From: Euglena gracilis
Lineage: Eukaryota > Euglenida > Euglenophyceae > Euglenales
DNA length: 64,000 nt
Assembly (NCBI GenBank): GCA_039621445.1
Contig: CP154954.1
Coordinates: forward strand, 38,897,816-38,961,815
Reading direction: 5' to 3'
Shown one piece after another: positions 12,025-20,824 of the stretch (its first letter is position 1; each line of letters opens with the position of its first letter). Under the pieces are notes generated by a model. That model had not been told where the DNA came from and did no database searches. It saw only the letters and a program-made list of their open reading frames with translations. Made by a program: the position numbers and the translations under genes.

Positions 12025-12128
12025 TCATTTGCGCAAATGCGCGCATCAAACACAAAACATTTTTATGCGCGCATTTGCGCAGATGCGCGCATAAAAATGT
12101 TTTGTGTTTGATGCGCGCATCTGCGCCC
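12025..12128. repeat. Second hairpin in the TIR element, about 48-bp arms
   Basis: Left arm GCGCGCATCAAACACAAAAC is mirrored by GTTTTGTGTTTGATGCGCGC on the right, with the palindrome centred near 12077. Confidence 0.85.
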
Positions 12129-12449
12129 ATAAGCTTGCGCGTTGACAAACAGTGTGGCAAACCCACCAACTGGATGGCCCGTCAGTCCGTGCCGTCACGG
12201 CCTCTTTGTCACACCGTTTATCAGCAGCGTCAGTTCGTGGGTACCAAAGCCCAATCCTTGAAGGACATGTTTGTGTTTATTTGCGCAATTGCGCGCATCA
12301 ACATAAACATGTTGGTGCGCGCATTTGCGCGCATCAAACGTAATTTTGTCCTTCTAGCGTTGGGCTTCTTCTGCAGGGTTCTTTGCCACACCACTGGTTG
12401 TGTGGGTCCTGGGTATAAGCCGGGTGGGAGACACCCGTCCCCTTTATTC

Positions 12450-12860
12450 CCCTCATTCCCTGCGGACCCCGTTCCTTCCCCCTCTGCGCACCCCTTGCCC
12501 AACACCCCGTACTTACCTTCCTTCCCCTGCGTCCTTCCCGCCGGCTTGGTCACACCACACCCACACCCCCCGGACCTTCCTCCCTGCACTTCAACAAACA
12601 GCCCAAAAACACCACACCAAGGCGCCGCAAGCAACGCAGTCCGGCAAACACCCAGGATGCACACCGCCGGCAGCTCGGACACACCCGGGGACACAGTCGA
12701 AAGAAGCAATAGGGGCAGTAAAGGTCCCGTTCCTATGGTGCTTTTTTGCGTTTTTTTCAGGGTGGGCCGGCAGGGTCCCGTAGGTTTGGGCCCACAAAGT
12801 CCTTCCCGACACCCCCAAAAATCACTGTTTTTCGCCAAAGTCCCGGGGGTCTCCCAGCCA
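12450..12860 (-). repeat. Segment duplicated in inverse orientation at 46.2-46.6 kb
   Basis: Read on the minus strand this segment matches 46230-46620 on the plus strand with few gaps. Both copies keep one open frame reading TGPLLPLLLLS, PGVSELPAVC, LGVCRTALLAAPWCGVFGLF and KGCAEG. I do not recognise the peptide. Several differences in the LLPLLLLS region are synonymous (CTA/TTG, CTT/CTC, TCC/TCA, CCG/CCA), which hints at past coding constraint. Confidence 0.7.
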
Positions 12861-13132
12861 AAATCAGAATTTCGCTCGTTTTTTGCACTCTCTTGTCCAC
12901 GTGTTTTCAAACCCCCCTGACCTTCACAGCCGAAACAGAGCACAATCAAAAACATCGTAAATTTGCGCAAATGCGCGCATCAAACGAAAAAAGCTTAAGT
13001 GCGAATTAGGCCGCCTAAGGTCCTGTGACTCCACAATTCACGGTGCATTTCTCGTGGTCACAATTGCCTGCTTTTGTTCGCCTCTCCTCCCCTGCCCAAC
13101 ACACTCTTTCGCCTTTCGGTGGCGCGTGTCAG

Positions 13133-13216
13133 ACAACGGCCTTGGTGTTGACGGAGCCCAACACCTGGCAGCTGCCCTGAAGGAGAATACCACGCTGCTG
13201 GAGATACAGCTTTCCA
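13133..13216 (+). CDS. LRR gene, repeat exon 6 (84 nt)
   Basis: A complete repeat, beginning NGLGVDGAQHLAAALKEN and ending TTLLEIQLS. The acceptor is GCGTGTCAG, with a pyrimidine tract upstream at about 13078-13118. The donor is GTATGC. The split codons join as Asp before and Thr after. Confidence 0.9.
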
Positions 13217-15254
13217 GTATGCCTTTCGAAATAGACACACACACACACACGTATATGCGCACCCTCGGTTTTCCTCGAGGCCATTTTGGCCGTCCCCATC
13301 CAACCCAGAGCAAGTTCTACATTTTCGATTTCTGGGTGTATGGGAGTATTTATGGGTGTTTCATCTGGGCAGGGGGGATGACGGGTCATTTAAGAGGGGC
13401 ACCGCCGCAGGTTGGACCCGGGGGGGGGGCGAATGGCTCTACCGTGGTTTTCTTTGAGACCTCCACCTCGGAAGGGCGGTCCATCCAGCCAGTGGGAGAA
13501 GTCCCAGAGAACGCCACATTTGGCCGTTTTGTGCCCCGTCCCCTCCAGTGAAGAGAATTTGCCCAGAGGGAGGATGCACCGCTCTATCATGAACCGGTCC
13601 ACCTGATGCTCAGCTGAAGAGATCCGCATTTTCCGGTGGCTATTTTGGTTTAAGTTTGGGGGAATGAGAAGAGTCAGGCTGGATCCTGGAGTTGTGTTCC
13701 CGGTTTCAAAAAGTTTGGGATGAACACGGACATGAATATTAGGCTGAATTTCATGCCAAATTTCCATCCAAATTCAGTGTTTCTTCAGGCCTGAACTTCT
13801 CTCAACACTACCCCTGCCCCTGACCCTGAGCATAGATTCACAAAACACCTGTGACCTCTCCCCCCCAGGAGGGGGCGGTGCCCCCCCTTCCCCGGGGGGG
13901 TGGGCACCATGGGTCAGGTTTTTGCCCATGTCCCGGCCGGAGACCAGGCCGGAAAAAATTTTCAGCGTTTTTTTCGGCCGGTTTTGGCTGGATTTTGGAT
14001 GGGTGGGTGGGTGGTTGACCCCCCGGGGGGGGGGGGTTGTGGGTGAGTGGGTTTTCAAAAAAGTGGGTGGGTTGCTTTGGGCCTGGGAAAAGTCAAACCC
14101 TTTGATTTTTCCAGTCAAACCCTTTGCTTTTTCAGAGGCGTTGCAAAATAGTGATGCCAAAGTATTTGACAGGGGGGAGCATGAAAACCAAGGGAAACAC
14201 GGGCCGACGTGCAAGCACTTATGAAATGACTGGGTGTGACCAGGCGCGACTGGCATAACTGGCTATTTTTCACCACTTTAGCCATTTTTTTTTGGCATTT
14301 TTGTCCCTTTTGGCCCGTTTTGGCCACTTTTAGCAACTGTGGGCCACTGACCATTTTTGCCCACGTTTGCCCACGTTTGTAAGGCTTTTTTTGGCCATTT
14401 TTTGGTCCACCAAATGGCAAAGAAGGTCGCTTTTTGCTGCTTTTGCTTGCTTTTGTACATTTTTAACATTTGTAATATATTTCTTGCAGGTTTTTGACAA
14501 TTTTTTAGCAACTTTTGGCCACCTTTGGACCATTTTTGGTCAGTTTTTGGCCATTTCCCCCCCTATTTTTGAAATCGAAATCAGCAACAAGTGGCCAAAA
14601 GAAGACAAAAGCAACAAAAGAGGCCAAAAGCAATTGAAAGCAGCAAAAAGTAGCCAAAAGCCATCAAAGGTAGCAACGAGTGGCCAAAAGCGTCAAAAGA
14701 AGCAAAAGGTAGCCAAAAGCAGTTGAAAGCAGCAAAAAAAGTGACCAAAAGTGGCCAAAAAGCAGTGGGCAATAGTGGACAAAAAAGACAGCCAAGACAG
14801 CCAAGATGGCCAAAAGCGGCCTCAAACTGGCCAAAAAGCAGCAGAAGCAGCCTACAGTGGGCAAAAGTGGCCAAAGGCGGCAAAAGTGAGCAAAGAAGGC
14901 CAAATTTGGCCAAAAGCGACCCAAAAGCAACCAAGAGATACAAAAAAGCAACAAAAAGCAACCAAAAGTGGCCAAAGACCACTAGTAGCAGCCAGAAGTG
15001 GGCAAACGTGCCAAAAAAAATCTTTTAAAGTTGGGGTGACCGGGATTTCTGTTGGCGTGACTGGGCGTGACTGGGTCTGACTGTGTCTGGGACCCTAGGT
15101 GACCACAGGTGCTTGCCGACGTGCAGGGGCCCAATTGTGTAGAGGGAAGGGGGGGGGGGCGTCTCCGCCGCCGGGTTGCATTCGGTCCCGACCGGGGGGA
15201 AGGAGCCGCCGCCTTTTCCCGCCTCGCCCCCCACTGCCCCGTGCCCGGCCGCAG
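13217..15254. other. LRR intron with foldback
   Basis: The segment 13855-14110 contains G-run sequence related to 21290-21460 (both have TTTTGG(G)TGGGTGGG and GTGGGTGG blocks). A foldback occupies 14260-15020. The remainder has no coding signal. Confidence 0.6.
14260..15020. repeat. Foldback of TTTTGGCCA / TGGCCAAAAG words
   Basis: The left half (14260-14570) is dense in TTTTGGCCA and TTTTTGGCC. The right half (14590-15010) is dense in the complement, GGCCAAAAGCAGCAAAAG, giving an imperfect inverted repeat of about 750 bp. GTGACTGGG-like words border it on both sides. Confidence 0.65.
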
Positions 15255-15338
15255 CCAACAACTTCGGCCCCGAGGGGGCCCACCACCTGGCGGGGGCCCT
15301 GCGAGAGAACGCCACCCTGCAGGGCATCTGGTTGGCCT
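15255..15338 (+). CDS. LRR gene, repeat exon 7 (84 nt)
   Basis: A complete repeat, beginning NNFGPEGAHHLAGALREN and ending ATLQGIWLA. The acceptor is GGCCGCAG and the donor is GTGTGT. The intron that follows is only 245 nt, the shortest between repeats, consistent with a recent local exon duplication. Confidence 0.9.
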
Positions 15339-15583
15339 GTGTGTGCCCTGCCTTGCTGGGTGGGGGGCCCGTGAGCATCCCGAGCAGCCCCAGGGCGAGT
15401 GTGGTGGGCGGAGTGGCGGGGCGGAGGGACACACATGCCTTCGGTTCGGGGGGGGGGGGCGTCCCCCAAGAGTTGAGTCATTGGTGACAACTGTGGTTCA
15501 ATTCCGTGCCCGAGCGCTGCCGTTGCACGGCCCAGCCCAGCGGGGGGGGGGGTCCCTGCCCTGCCCTCTGCCTGCCGCCGCAG

Positions 15584-15667
15584 TCAACGCCATCGGGACC
15601 CAAGGGGCCCGGCACCTGGCGGCGGCCCTGGACGTGAACACCGCGCTGCAGGAGGTCTACCTGGGCG
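15584..15667 (+). CDS. LRR gene, repeat exon 8 (84 nt)
   Basis: A complete repeat, beginning NAIGTQGARHLAAALDVN and ending TALQEVYLG. The acceptor is GCCGCCGCAG and the donor is GTGTGC. Its sequence is close to exons 2, 3 and 7, so these four may descend from one another. Confidence 0.9.
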
Positions 15668-16124
15668 GTGTGCCCCGGCCAACGGATTGGGGGTTGGCTG
15701 CAGTGTGCGGCTGGCTCACCGCAGCCTCCATGACCTGGCACCTGGGTGGGCGTCGCTCTCCAGGCATTCGGGTGTTGAAACCAGGCTTCTCGTGAGGTTG
15801 GGATGGGCCAACCCCCCCCCCCCCCCGGGGTCCTGCACAGCGGGCCTGGAAGTTGGACCAGCCGAAAGTTTTTGTGCTAACGAAATTTTTCTCCAGCACA
15901 AATTTTTTCGTCCGAAATAGGTGGCCCCCCGGGGGGGTCCCACACCGACTTGGGTCTGTGGGTGGAGAACCCCCTCCCAATGGGGGGGGGGCAAAAAAGA
16001 AGTTTGGGGGCGTACTGTTGGTAACCGGTGGGGCGGTGGGGAGGGGGGGGGGAGGTCAGGTTTTCTGGTTGCAAGCACACCCGGCCAAAAAAGTGTTGGG
16101 GTCAGGCTTCTGCCTAAGGGTTCG

Positions 16125-17738
16125 TACAGTGGGGGAAACTACTCGTACAGCAAAGGGGTCATAACTACTTGTACACCCCCCAAGGAAAAATGTGAAGCAC
16201 GACGTAGCAAGCATCCACGTCGCATTATTGCCACAGTGTGCAGGCATTATGGGCCACTGAGCGTTCAGTAGCTGGTGGGGCCTCCACGGGCTGCGATAAG
16301 CGCCTGCATGCAGCTTGGCAGCGAGGCATACAAACTGTGCACATAGCTTGCAGGCACAGCTGCAAAGGCCTCTTGTAGAGCGCTCCACAATTGTTCCCGT
16401 CCAGTGAACACGGCTCCATCAAGATGCCTCAGAACCCAAGGCCACAGATGTTCGATCGGGTTCATGTCTGGAGGCATCGGCGGCCAGACTCCAGCGTTGT
16501 GACGCGCCACCCGCTGGCGATGCAACCACCAAGATGTGCTGGTTGCCCGATGCGCCGGCGCTCTTTCTTGCTAAAATGTCCAGCCACGACCCCTGCACAA
16601 TAGGGCGGAGTGGCAGCAGGTACTCAGGTGTCCCTGGGGCTGCACACCCTGGCTTGATGAAGGTCTTGGCGCAATGAAGGATGGTTCTGTACTCAACTGT
16701 GTTGACACCATCGAAGACAGATTGCGCCGTTGGACTTCATGTTGGCCCAGATCATCAGGGATTCCGGCTTCTGGACAGTCGGGACGGTGTACTTTGCGGT
16801 GTACCTCGACTCCCGAACGAGTTTCCAGCACCTGAAAACAGAAAAGAACCAATGCCAGACACAGTTACCGTCCAAACCATGGTGACAGAGCGATCTAGAC
16901 GAGCAAGGCTGAAGAAACATACCTCACTTGCCCCCCAGGCCTCACCCAGAAGTTCTTTTGGTCCGATTTCGACCAGTCGGACACCCGATGCTTCCTGGCG
17001 TACTCCAGCCTCTGGCGCTTGCTCGTCTGGGACAGCAGTGGCTTGCGCATGGCCGGAACACTGCGGAACCCCAGCCGACGCAACATCCGCTGCACGGGTG
17101 ACTTTGAAGGGCGCCCTGGTATCTGCAAATGCATACAGCAACACAGACAAGCCCTGGAAGGATTCGTGCACCTGTACCACAGCTCCAGGGGGTCGGGTGG
17201 TCAATGCTGCATGTCGGCGTGCAACTGCTCGGCCAGCCGGGTCGCCCCCCCAGAAAGGATGTTTGTTGGCGCGGCGGAACAGCGCGTTTTTGTACCTGAG
17301 CAGGCGTAAACACGTTGACTCACCCGTCAAAAAGGTGGGAAATCGCACCTCTGTGATGCCACAGGGAGACGCCCACCACCAGTCCATGCGGCGATTTGCC
17401 CTGAATCCCGAATCTGCTTGACAATGGGCTGCACGGTGCTGCGGCCGAGACGTTCGGCAGTGGCGATGGCCCCATAGCTGGAGCCACCACAAAAGGAAGC
17501 CCAAATCCAGGCCCGCTGAGCATCACGCTCAGGGCCGGTTCGCTTGGGTGGCATTGTGCAGAAATGCTCTGCGGACACGCAGGAGCACTTTTTTTGTTAC
17601 CATGCCACCAAATGGGACAGGCAACATGGCAACACGCACGTCGTACGGACCTCCGGTGGATCTTTCACATTTTTCCTTGGGGGGTGTACGAGTAGTTATG
17701 ACCCCTTTGCTGTACGAGTAGTTTTGACCCCTACTGTA
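16125..17738 (-). mobile_element. Tc1/mariner DNA transposon with TA target duplications
   Basis: The element runs from CAGTGGGGG at 16127 to the inverted ACTG at 17736, flanked by TA at 16125-16126 and 17737-17738. The TIRs are about 70 bp and very similar. The left end contains CTCGTACAGCAAAGGGGTCA and the right end its reverse complement, and both continue inward to ACACCCCCCAAGGAAAAATG. Each TIR carries two copies of ACTACTCGTACA-like words, the usual layout of transposase-binding direct repeats in Tc1 ends. Size is about 1.6 kb, normal for the family. It lies antisense inside an LRR intron. Confidence 0.92.
16265..17554 (-). pseudogene. Tc1/mariner transposase, frame interrupted
   Basis: The protein starts MPPKRTGPERDAQRAW at 17554 (minus strand). 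It shows an N-terminal helix-turn-helix (AIATAERLGRSTVQPIVKQI), then a second HTH and linker (GRPSKSPVQRMLRRLGF, RKPLLSQTSKRQRLEYARKH) near 17130-16990. The catalytic-core pieces TVQKPESLMIWA (about 16800-16760) and PDMNPIEHLWPW (about 16480-16440) follow, ending GGPTSY at the stop near 16265. These are family hallmarks. They fall in different frames, so the gene is either frameshifted or has short introns. One likely intron is minus-strand 16923 (GTATGT) to 16834 (TTTTCAG), which restores VRxxWKLVRESRYTAKY. The well-preserved ends suggest recent activity. Confidence 0.85.
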
Positions 17739-19078
17739 CACCCCCCCCCCCCGTAGGGGGCTGGACTGCAGCTGGTCCAGCCAGTGGAAATCCTTGTTGA
17801 CTTTCTCCTCCGCTTCTCCTCCGGGGGAGGGGTCTGCTAGCAAGGCTAGCTTGTGGGAAAATCCCCCCCAGTGACTGGCGCAAAGTGCGAAGTGCCGTAA
17901 TTGTTTTGACCCAAAACCTGCCAAAAATGACGCTTTTTTGGGATTTTTGGGATTTTTTTTGAGCAACTCAAACAAAAACAAGTCAAAAACTTTTTGCAAC
18001 GTGGCACGCAGAATATTTTCCTTCCTGGGGTAGGGGGCGGCAGCTACTGGCTCTTTTTCTATTGGCCAGCAAAATGACGAGTTTGTGGGCCCCGAGGACT
18101 TGTAAGCAAAAGCCTGGCTGGGGTCCTCAAAATGGCCATTTTCAAGGAGAATTTCGACTGGGTCAGAGCAGCTGGGACTCAAATCAACCCCCAACCTTGC
18201 TTTTTTTTTCGTATTTGGGGGGTTGCTAAAATGAATTTGACCCCCGAAGAATGAAATTTTGACGTTTTAGCAAGCAGTGCAGTACACCCTCAAAGGCTTG
18301 TCTTTTCTGCCTTTTTTTTGCGGCTGGAGGTGTCTAAACAAAAGCAGCCCAAGTTTTCCAAGGCTATTAGAATTTATTTGTCCCCCAAACCAATGTTAAG
18401 GCTTCATTTCAAGGCCCTTGGGTAGAGACAATTACCTTTTTTTTTAGTGTCTCCAAATTTCATTGCCACCAATTCAGTCGAAGTACCATTCAGCCATTAC
18501 CACAGCCTCTACCACACCAGTATTCTTTGTGCATTCCCTCGAATTCCTTGATGCGTGAATGTGTATGGTATTTTCTAGGGGCTTCATATTTGGGTGGGGT
18601 TTTTTGTATGGGTGTCAAAATCAAACCCCTTGAAGGGGTTTTGTTTTCTGGGGGGGGGGGGGCTTCATATTTGGGGGATTTGTTAAATTCAGATCCAGAG
18701 ACAAATCCAATTTCTTTACCAGAACCAGAACTCCAGGATTTCTTTAATAAATCCAGAGATTTGTTAAATAAATTGGTCACAGCCACCCTCATAGCAGAGG
18801 CATCAAGGCATCAAGGCATCAAAAAATTACTGAGCAAGCAGGAAAGTGTTCTTGCTGTTGAAAACCATATTATTTGAAAGACACCATTAGAAAAGCCTGT
18901 GTTTTTTTTAAAAAAAAACGTTCAAGATATTTCCCGAGAACAATGCGCAAATTTTTAAAAAGCAGTGGGAATTGGCTCATTTACAACCAACCCCATCGAC
19001 ATATATTCGACCACCCGATGTCCGAGCGACCACCCTGTCGGTGAAAGGAGTTTTGGGCACTTCCTACCCTTTCCCCAG

Positions 19079-19153
19079 ACAACGGGATCGACCGACAACT
19101 GTTGGATTTGATCAAGGAACAGGTTCGGATGAATCGCAACCCAGGACTCCGAC
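19079..19153 (+). CDS. LRR gene, C-terminal cap exon (75 nt)
   Basis: The exon follows a TTTCCCCAG acceptor and ends before GTGTGT. It keeps phase 1 on both sides. It reads NGIDRQLLDLIKEQVRMNRN then PGLR. LRR-RI proteins commonly end with such a repeat, in which the GPEGARHLAxAL strand-turn is replaced by a longer helix with the pattern LLxxIxxxLxxNR. It is 25 codons instead of 28, as expected for a cap. The open frame continues past the donor for about 150 codons, so a read-through last exon is an alternative. Confidence 0.75.
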
Positions 19154-19708
19154 GTGTGTTTCCCCTGCCCCTGAGTGATTTTGGCCGTCGCCGAGGCTTT
19201 ATCGGCAGCTTGCACGTGGATGTCCTTGGCAACCATTTGCATTCCACCCCCCCCCCCCCAATGGACACATTGAAGGCTCTCTCCAGTGGACATCAAGGTG
19301 ACGCTTTGATATCCATGTGTGGACACCGAAAAAAGAATATTTTTTGTGAGGGGACACCGGAAGAATTTTTATGTGTTACACAAAAAAAATTGTGTTTCAT
19401 TTATGAACACCAAAGTTTTTTTTGTGGTTTTGTGGACACCAACAAGACCACAACAGTTCTTCTGTTGCAGCAAGAACTTGCTGCAACAAATTCTTGCAGC
19501 AAGAATTTGTTGCCGCAAATTCTTGCCGCAACAAGAATTTGCGGCAAATTCTTGTTGCCGCAAAACAACAAGAATTTTGCGGCTCCCAACTTTATGTGAA
19601 CCACAAAAAATGGACAACTGAGCCCTGATCGTCCCTGGGCAGCGGTCCACCCCTTGTTCACAACAAGAAGGGCAAGGTCTTGCATCAGAATTTTTGTCTT
19701 TGTCACAG
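19154..19708. other. LRR intron with hairpin array
   Basis: The intron contains the alternating inverted-repeat array at 19452-19582 and a short C-run at 19247-19259. No exon is seen. Confidence 0.5.
19452..19582. repeat. Array of alternating GCAACAAATTCTTG / CAAGAATTTGTTGC words
   Basis: About nine copies of a roughly 13-bp word alternate in orientation (GCAACAAATTCTTGCAGC, AAGAATTTGTTGCCGC, and so on), so any neighbouring pair can form a stem. Confidence 0.85.
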
Positions 19709-19745
19709 AGGCAAAACAGGAGCGGTTGAAAGCGCAACAGCAGAG
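19709..19745 (+). CDS. LRR gene, putative tail exon (37 nt)
   Basis: The exon lies between acceptor TTTGTCACAG and donor GTGTGT. It enters in phase 1 and leaves in phase 2. After joining it reads QAKQERLKAQQQ, a charged, helix-prone stretch that would continue the cap helix. Evidence is splice sites, phase and composition only. Confidence 0.45.
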
Positions 19746-20778
19746 GTGTGTCAGCGACGTTTCCCCAAATCTAATGCTGGCGTTAAAGGTCATTTTTGCC
19801 TCGTGTTGACAACAGTCAAAACGTTCGTTCCCAACCAGAGGCTATACGGCTGTGATGGAGCCCTGACAATGCAATGCATTGTGCAGTTTATGGCTTGACC
19901 CAGCTTGCACGGCGGCATTGGCCCGGTGGTGCGGCTAGTCAAGCTAACCACCCCATTTTTCACCGAGAAAAAAGTGTCTGCTTATTTCGGAACTGATTGG
20001 TCTTTTCATGGGAAAGCTTCTGCTTGTTTCATTGTTCTCCGTTGGACGCTCATGAGGTGCTGTTCAGGTCCAGCAAGGGTCGGGAGGTCTTTTGTGTTCC
20101 TCAGGGTAGCCGGTTGACAGAAGCCGGCCCTGACAATGACAACTAACTCCCGCCTGTTGACCGGCCCCAACCCCTGACCTCCTTCCCCACACTGCAGTGT
20201 TCCCCTGCTGCTCGCAGCCTCAGCTGTTTGAACTTTTGGCATCGGACCAAACAAAATGACGACGTTATCGTCCCTTCTTTTCTCACACTGCCTGCCAGGC
20301 ACGTGCAAATCGCCAGCCGCCTCAAACAGGGGTTCCCCCGAATCCCCCCCAGGCAGTTCATGGGATAAGGGGGGGGGGTTCGACCACCCTGGGATCCCCC
20401 TGGAGTCAAAATGTTTTCTTCTCTGTTTGTGATGCTGAAAATCAAAACCCCCCAGCGCAAGGTAATGGGTGGGTTTCACTGGGATTGGGTGGGAGTAATG
20501 CAGGTCCTAAAGGTCGATCAATCATTGGCATTCTCCAGAACAGGCAGATCATTCAGGCACCAGCCAAAAGCCTGCCCAATGGCCCTGGGTCGGGAGGGGG
20601 ATCCACCTGTGTCCTCTCACTGCTGTTTCGTAATATGTTGATTTTTGAAGGGGGAATGAATGACATAAAAGCTTCAAAAAATGTAAAACTTAAGGGAGAA
20701 ACAAAAAACGAGCAATCCTCGCTATTATCCAAAATTTGTGCAATGAAAGAATGTTGAATGAAAACTTTGAAGGTGCAG
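19746..20778. other. Putative last intron of LRR gene
   Basis: No repeats or domains are recognised. A G-run lies at 20370-20379. Confidence 0.35.
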
Positions 20779-20824
20779 GAAACTGCGCAGAAAAGTGAGA
20801 AATGAGCAAAATGTGGTGGCGTAA
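20779..20824 (+). CDS. LRR gene, putative last exon with stop codon
   Basis: After acceptor AAGGTGCAG the frame reads RKLRRKVRNEQNVVA and stops at TAA 20822-20824. It accepts the phase-2 end of 19745 exactly. The basic helix follows well from the preceding QERLKAQQQ. The call depends on the chain of phases and is modest in strength. Confidence 0.45.

Larger units (their letters stand above)
10026..13014. mobile_element. Putative 3.0 kb TIR DNA element with internal palindromic repeats
   Basis: The ends are inverted repeats of about 60 bp. The left end begins GCGGCCGAATTCGCACTTAA. The reverse complement of the right end begins GCGGCCTAATTCGCACTTAA. Both continue through GATGCGCGCATTTGCGCAAA and TTTACGAT. 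Internally there are at least fifteen copies of GCGCGCATTTGCGCAAA-like words in both orientations, clustered at 10425-10860 and 11828-12345, plus two long hairpins. I see no transposase, so it is either non-autonomous or carries an unrecognised protein. A target-site duplication is not obvious. Palindromic subterminal repeats are known as transposase-binding sites in several DNA transposon families; that role is inference here. Confidence 0.75.
7394..13132. other. LRR intron, 5.7 kb
   Basis: The largest intron of the gene. It holds a (CA)n tract at 7471-7518, AT-rich sequence with GGCCATTTTTGG-like words at 8690-9560, and the 3.0 kb TIR element at 10026-13014. That element ends only 118 bases before the next exon. 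No exon was found in it. Confidence 0.7.
15668..19078. other. LRR intron containing a Tc1/mariner element
   Basis: The 3.4 kb intron holds the Tc1/mariner element (16125-17738) and G/C-run sequence at 15800-16050. At 18590-18880 there is a plus-strand open frame reading PELQDFFNKSRDLLNKLV that I do not recognise and that has no convincing splice sites. Confidence 0.7.
318..20824 (+). other. Gene span: LRR (ribonuclease-inhibitor type) protein, 3' part of gene
   Basis: This span links at least twelve exons that stay in frame when joined at the splice sites listed separately. The joined protein has one degenerate repeat, eight 28-residue leucine-rich repeats of pattern xNxIGxxGAxxLAxxLxxNxTLxEIxL, a C-terminal cap repeat and a short basic tail ending at TAA 20822-20824. 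This LRR class folds as an alpha/beta horseshoe that binds proteins, as in ribonuclease inhibitor, NLRC3-like and tropomodulin C-terminal domains. I infer a scaffold or ligand-binding role only. No initiation codon, signal peptide or NACHT/kinase domain is visible, so the 5' end and any effector domain probably lie upstream of the window. The product is cytosolic or nuclear as far as can be seen. The repeat exons are strongly supported; the first exon and the tail are inferred. Confidence 0.8.

Noticed and set aside
10425-12345. CRISPR-like look of repeated GCGCGCATTTGCGCAAA words
   Set aside because: Units are palindromic, in both orientations and irregularly spaced, inside a TIR element of a eukaryotic genome.
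12230-12970. Minus-strand frame of 246 codons as a complete gene
   Set aside because: Its start and end cross palindromic element sequence; only the central part shared with 46.2 kb shows any sign of constraint, so only that part is reported as a repeat with an open frame.
14581-14982. Minus-strand hydrophobic frame rich in LLLLLAFG
   Set aside because: It is the complement of GGCCAAAAGCAGC repeats in a foldback; all frames are repetitive.
16755-17504. Minus-strand frame of 249 codons in the Tc1 element as the transposase
   Set aside because: Most of it is out of frame with the recognisable transposase motifs, which lie in the other two frames.
18527-18877. 116-codon frame containing PELQDFFNKSRDLLNKLV
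   Set aside because: Partly spans a G-run repeat; no splice sites or homology; lies in an LRR intron.
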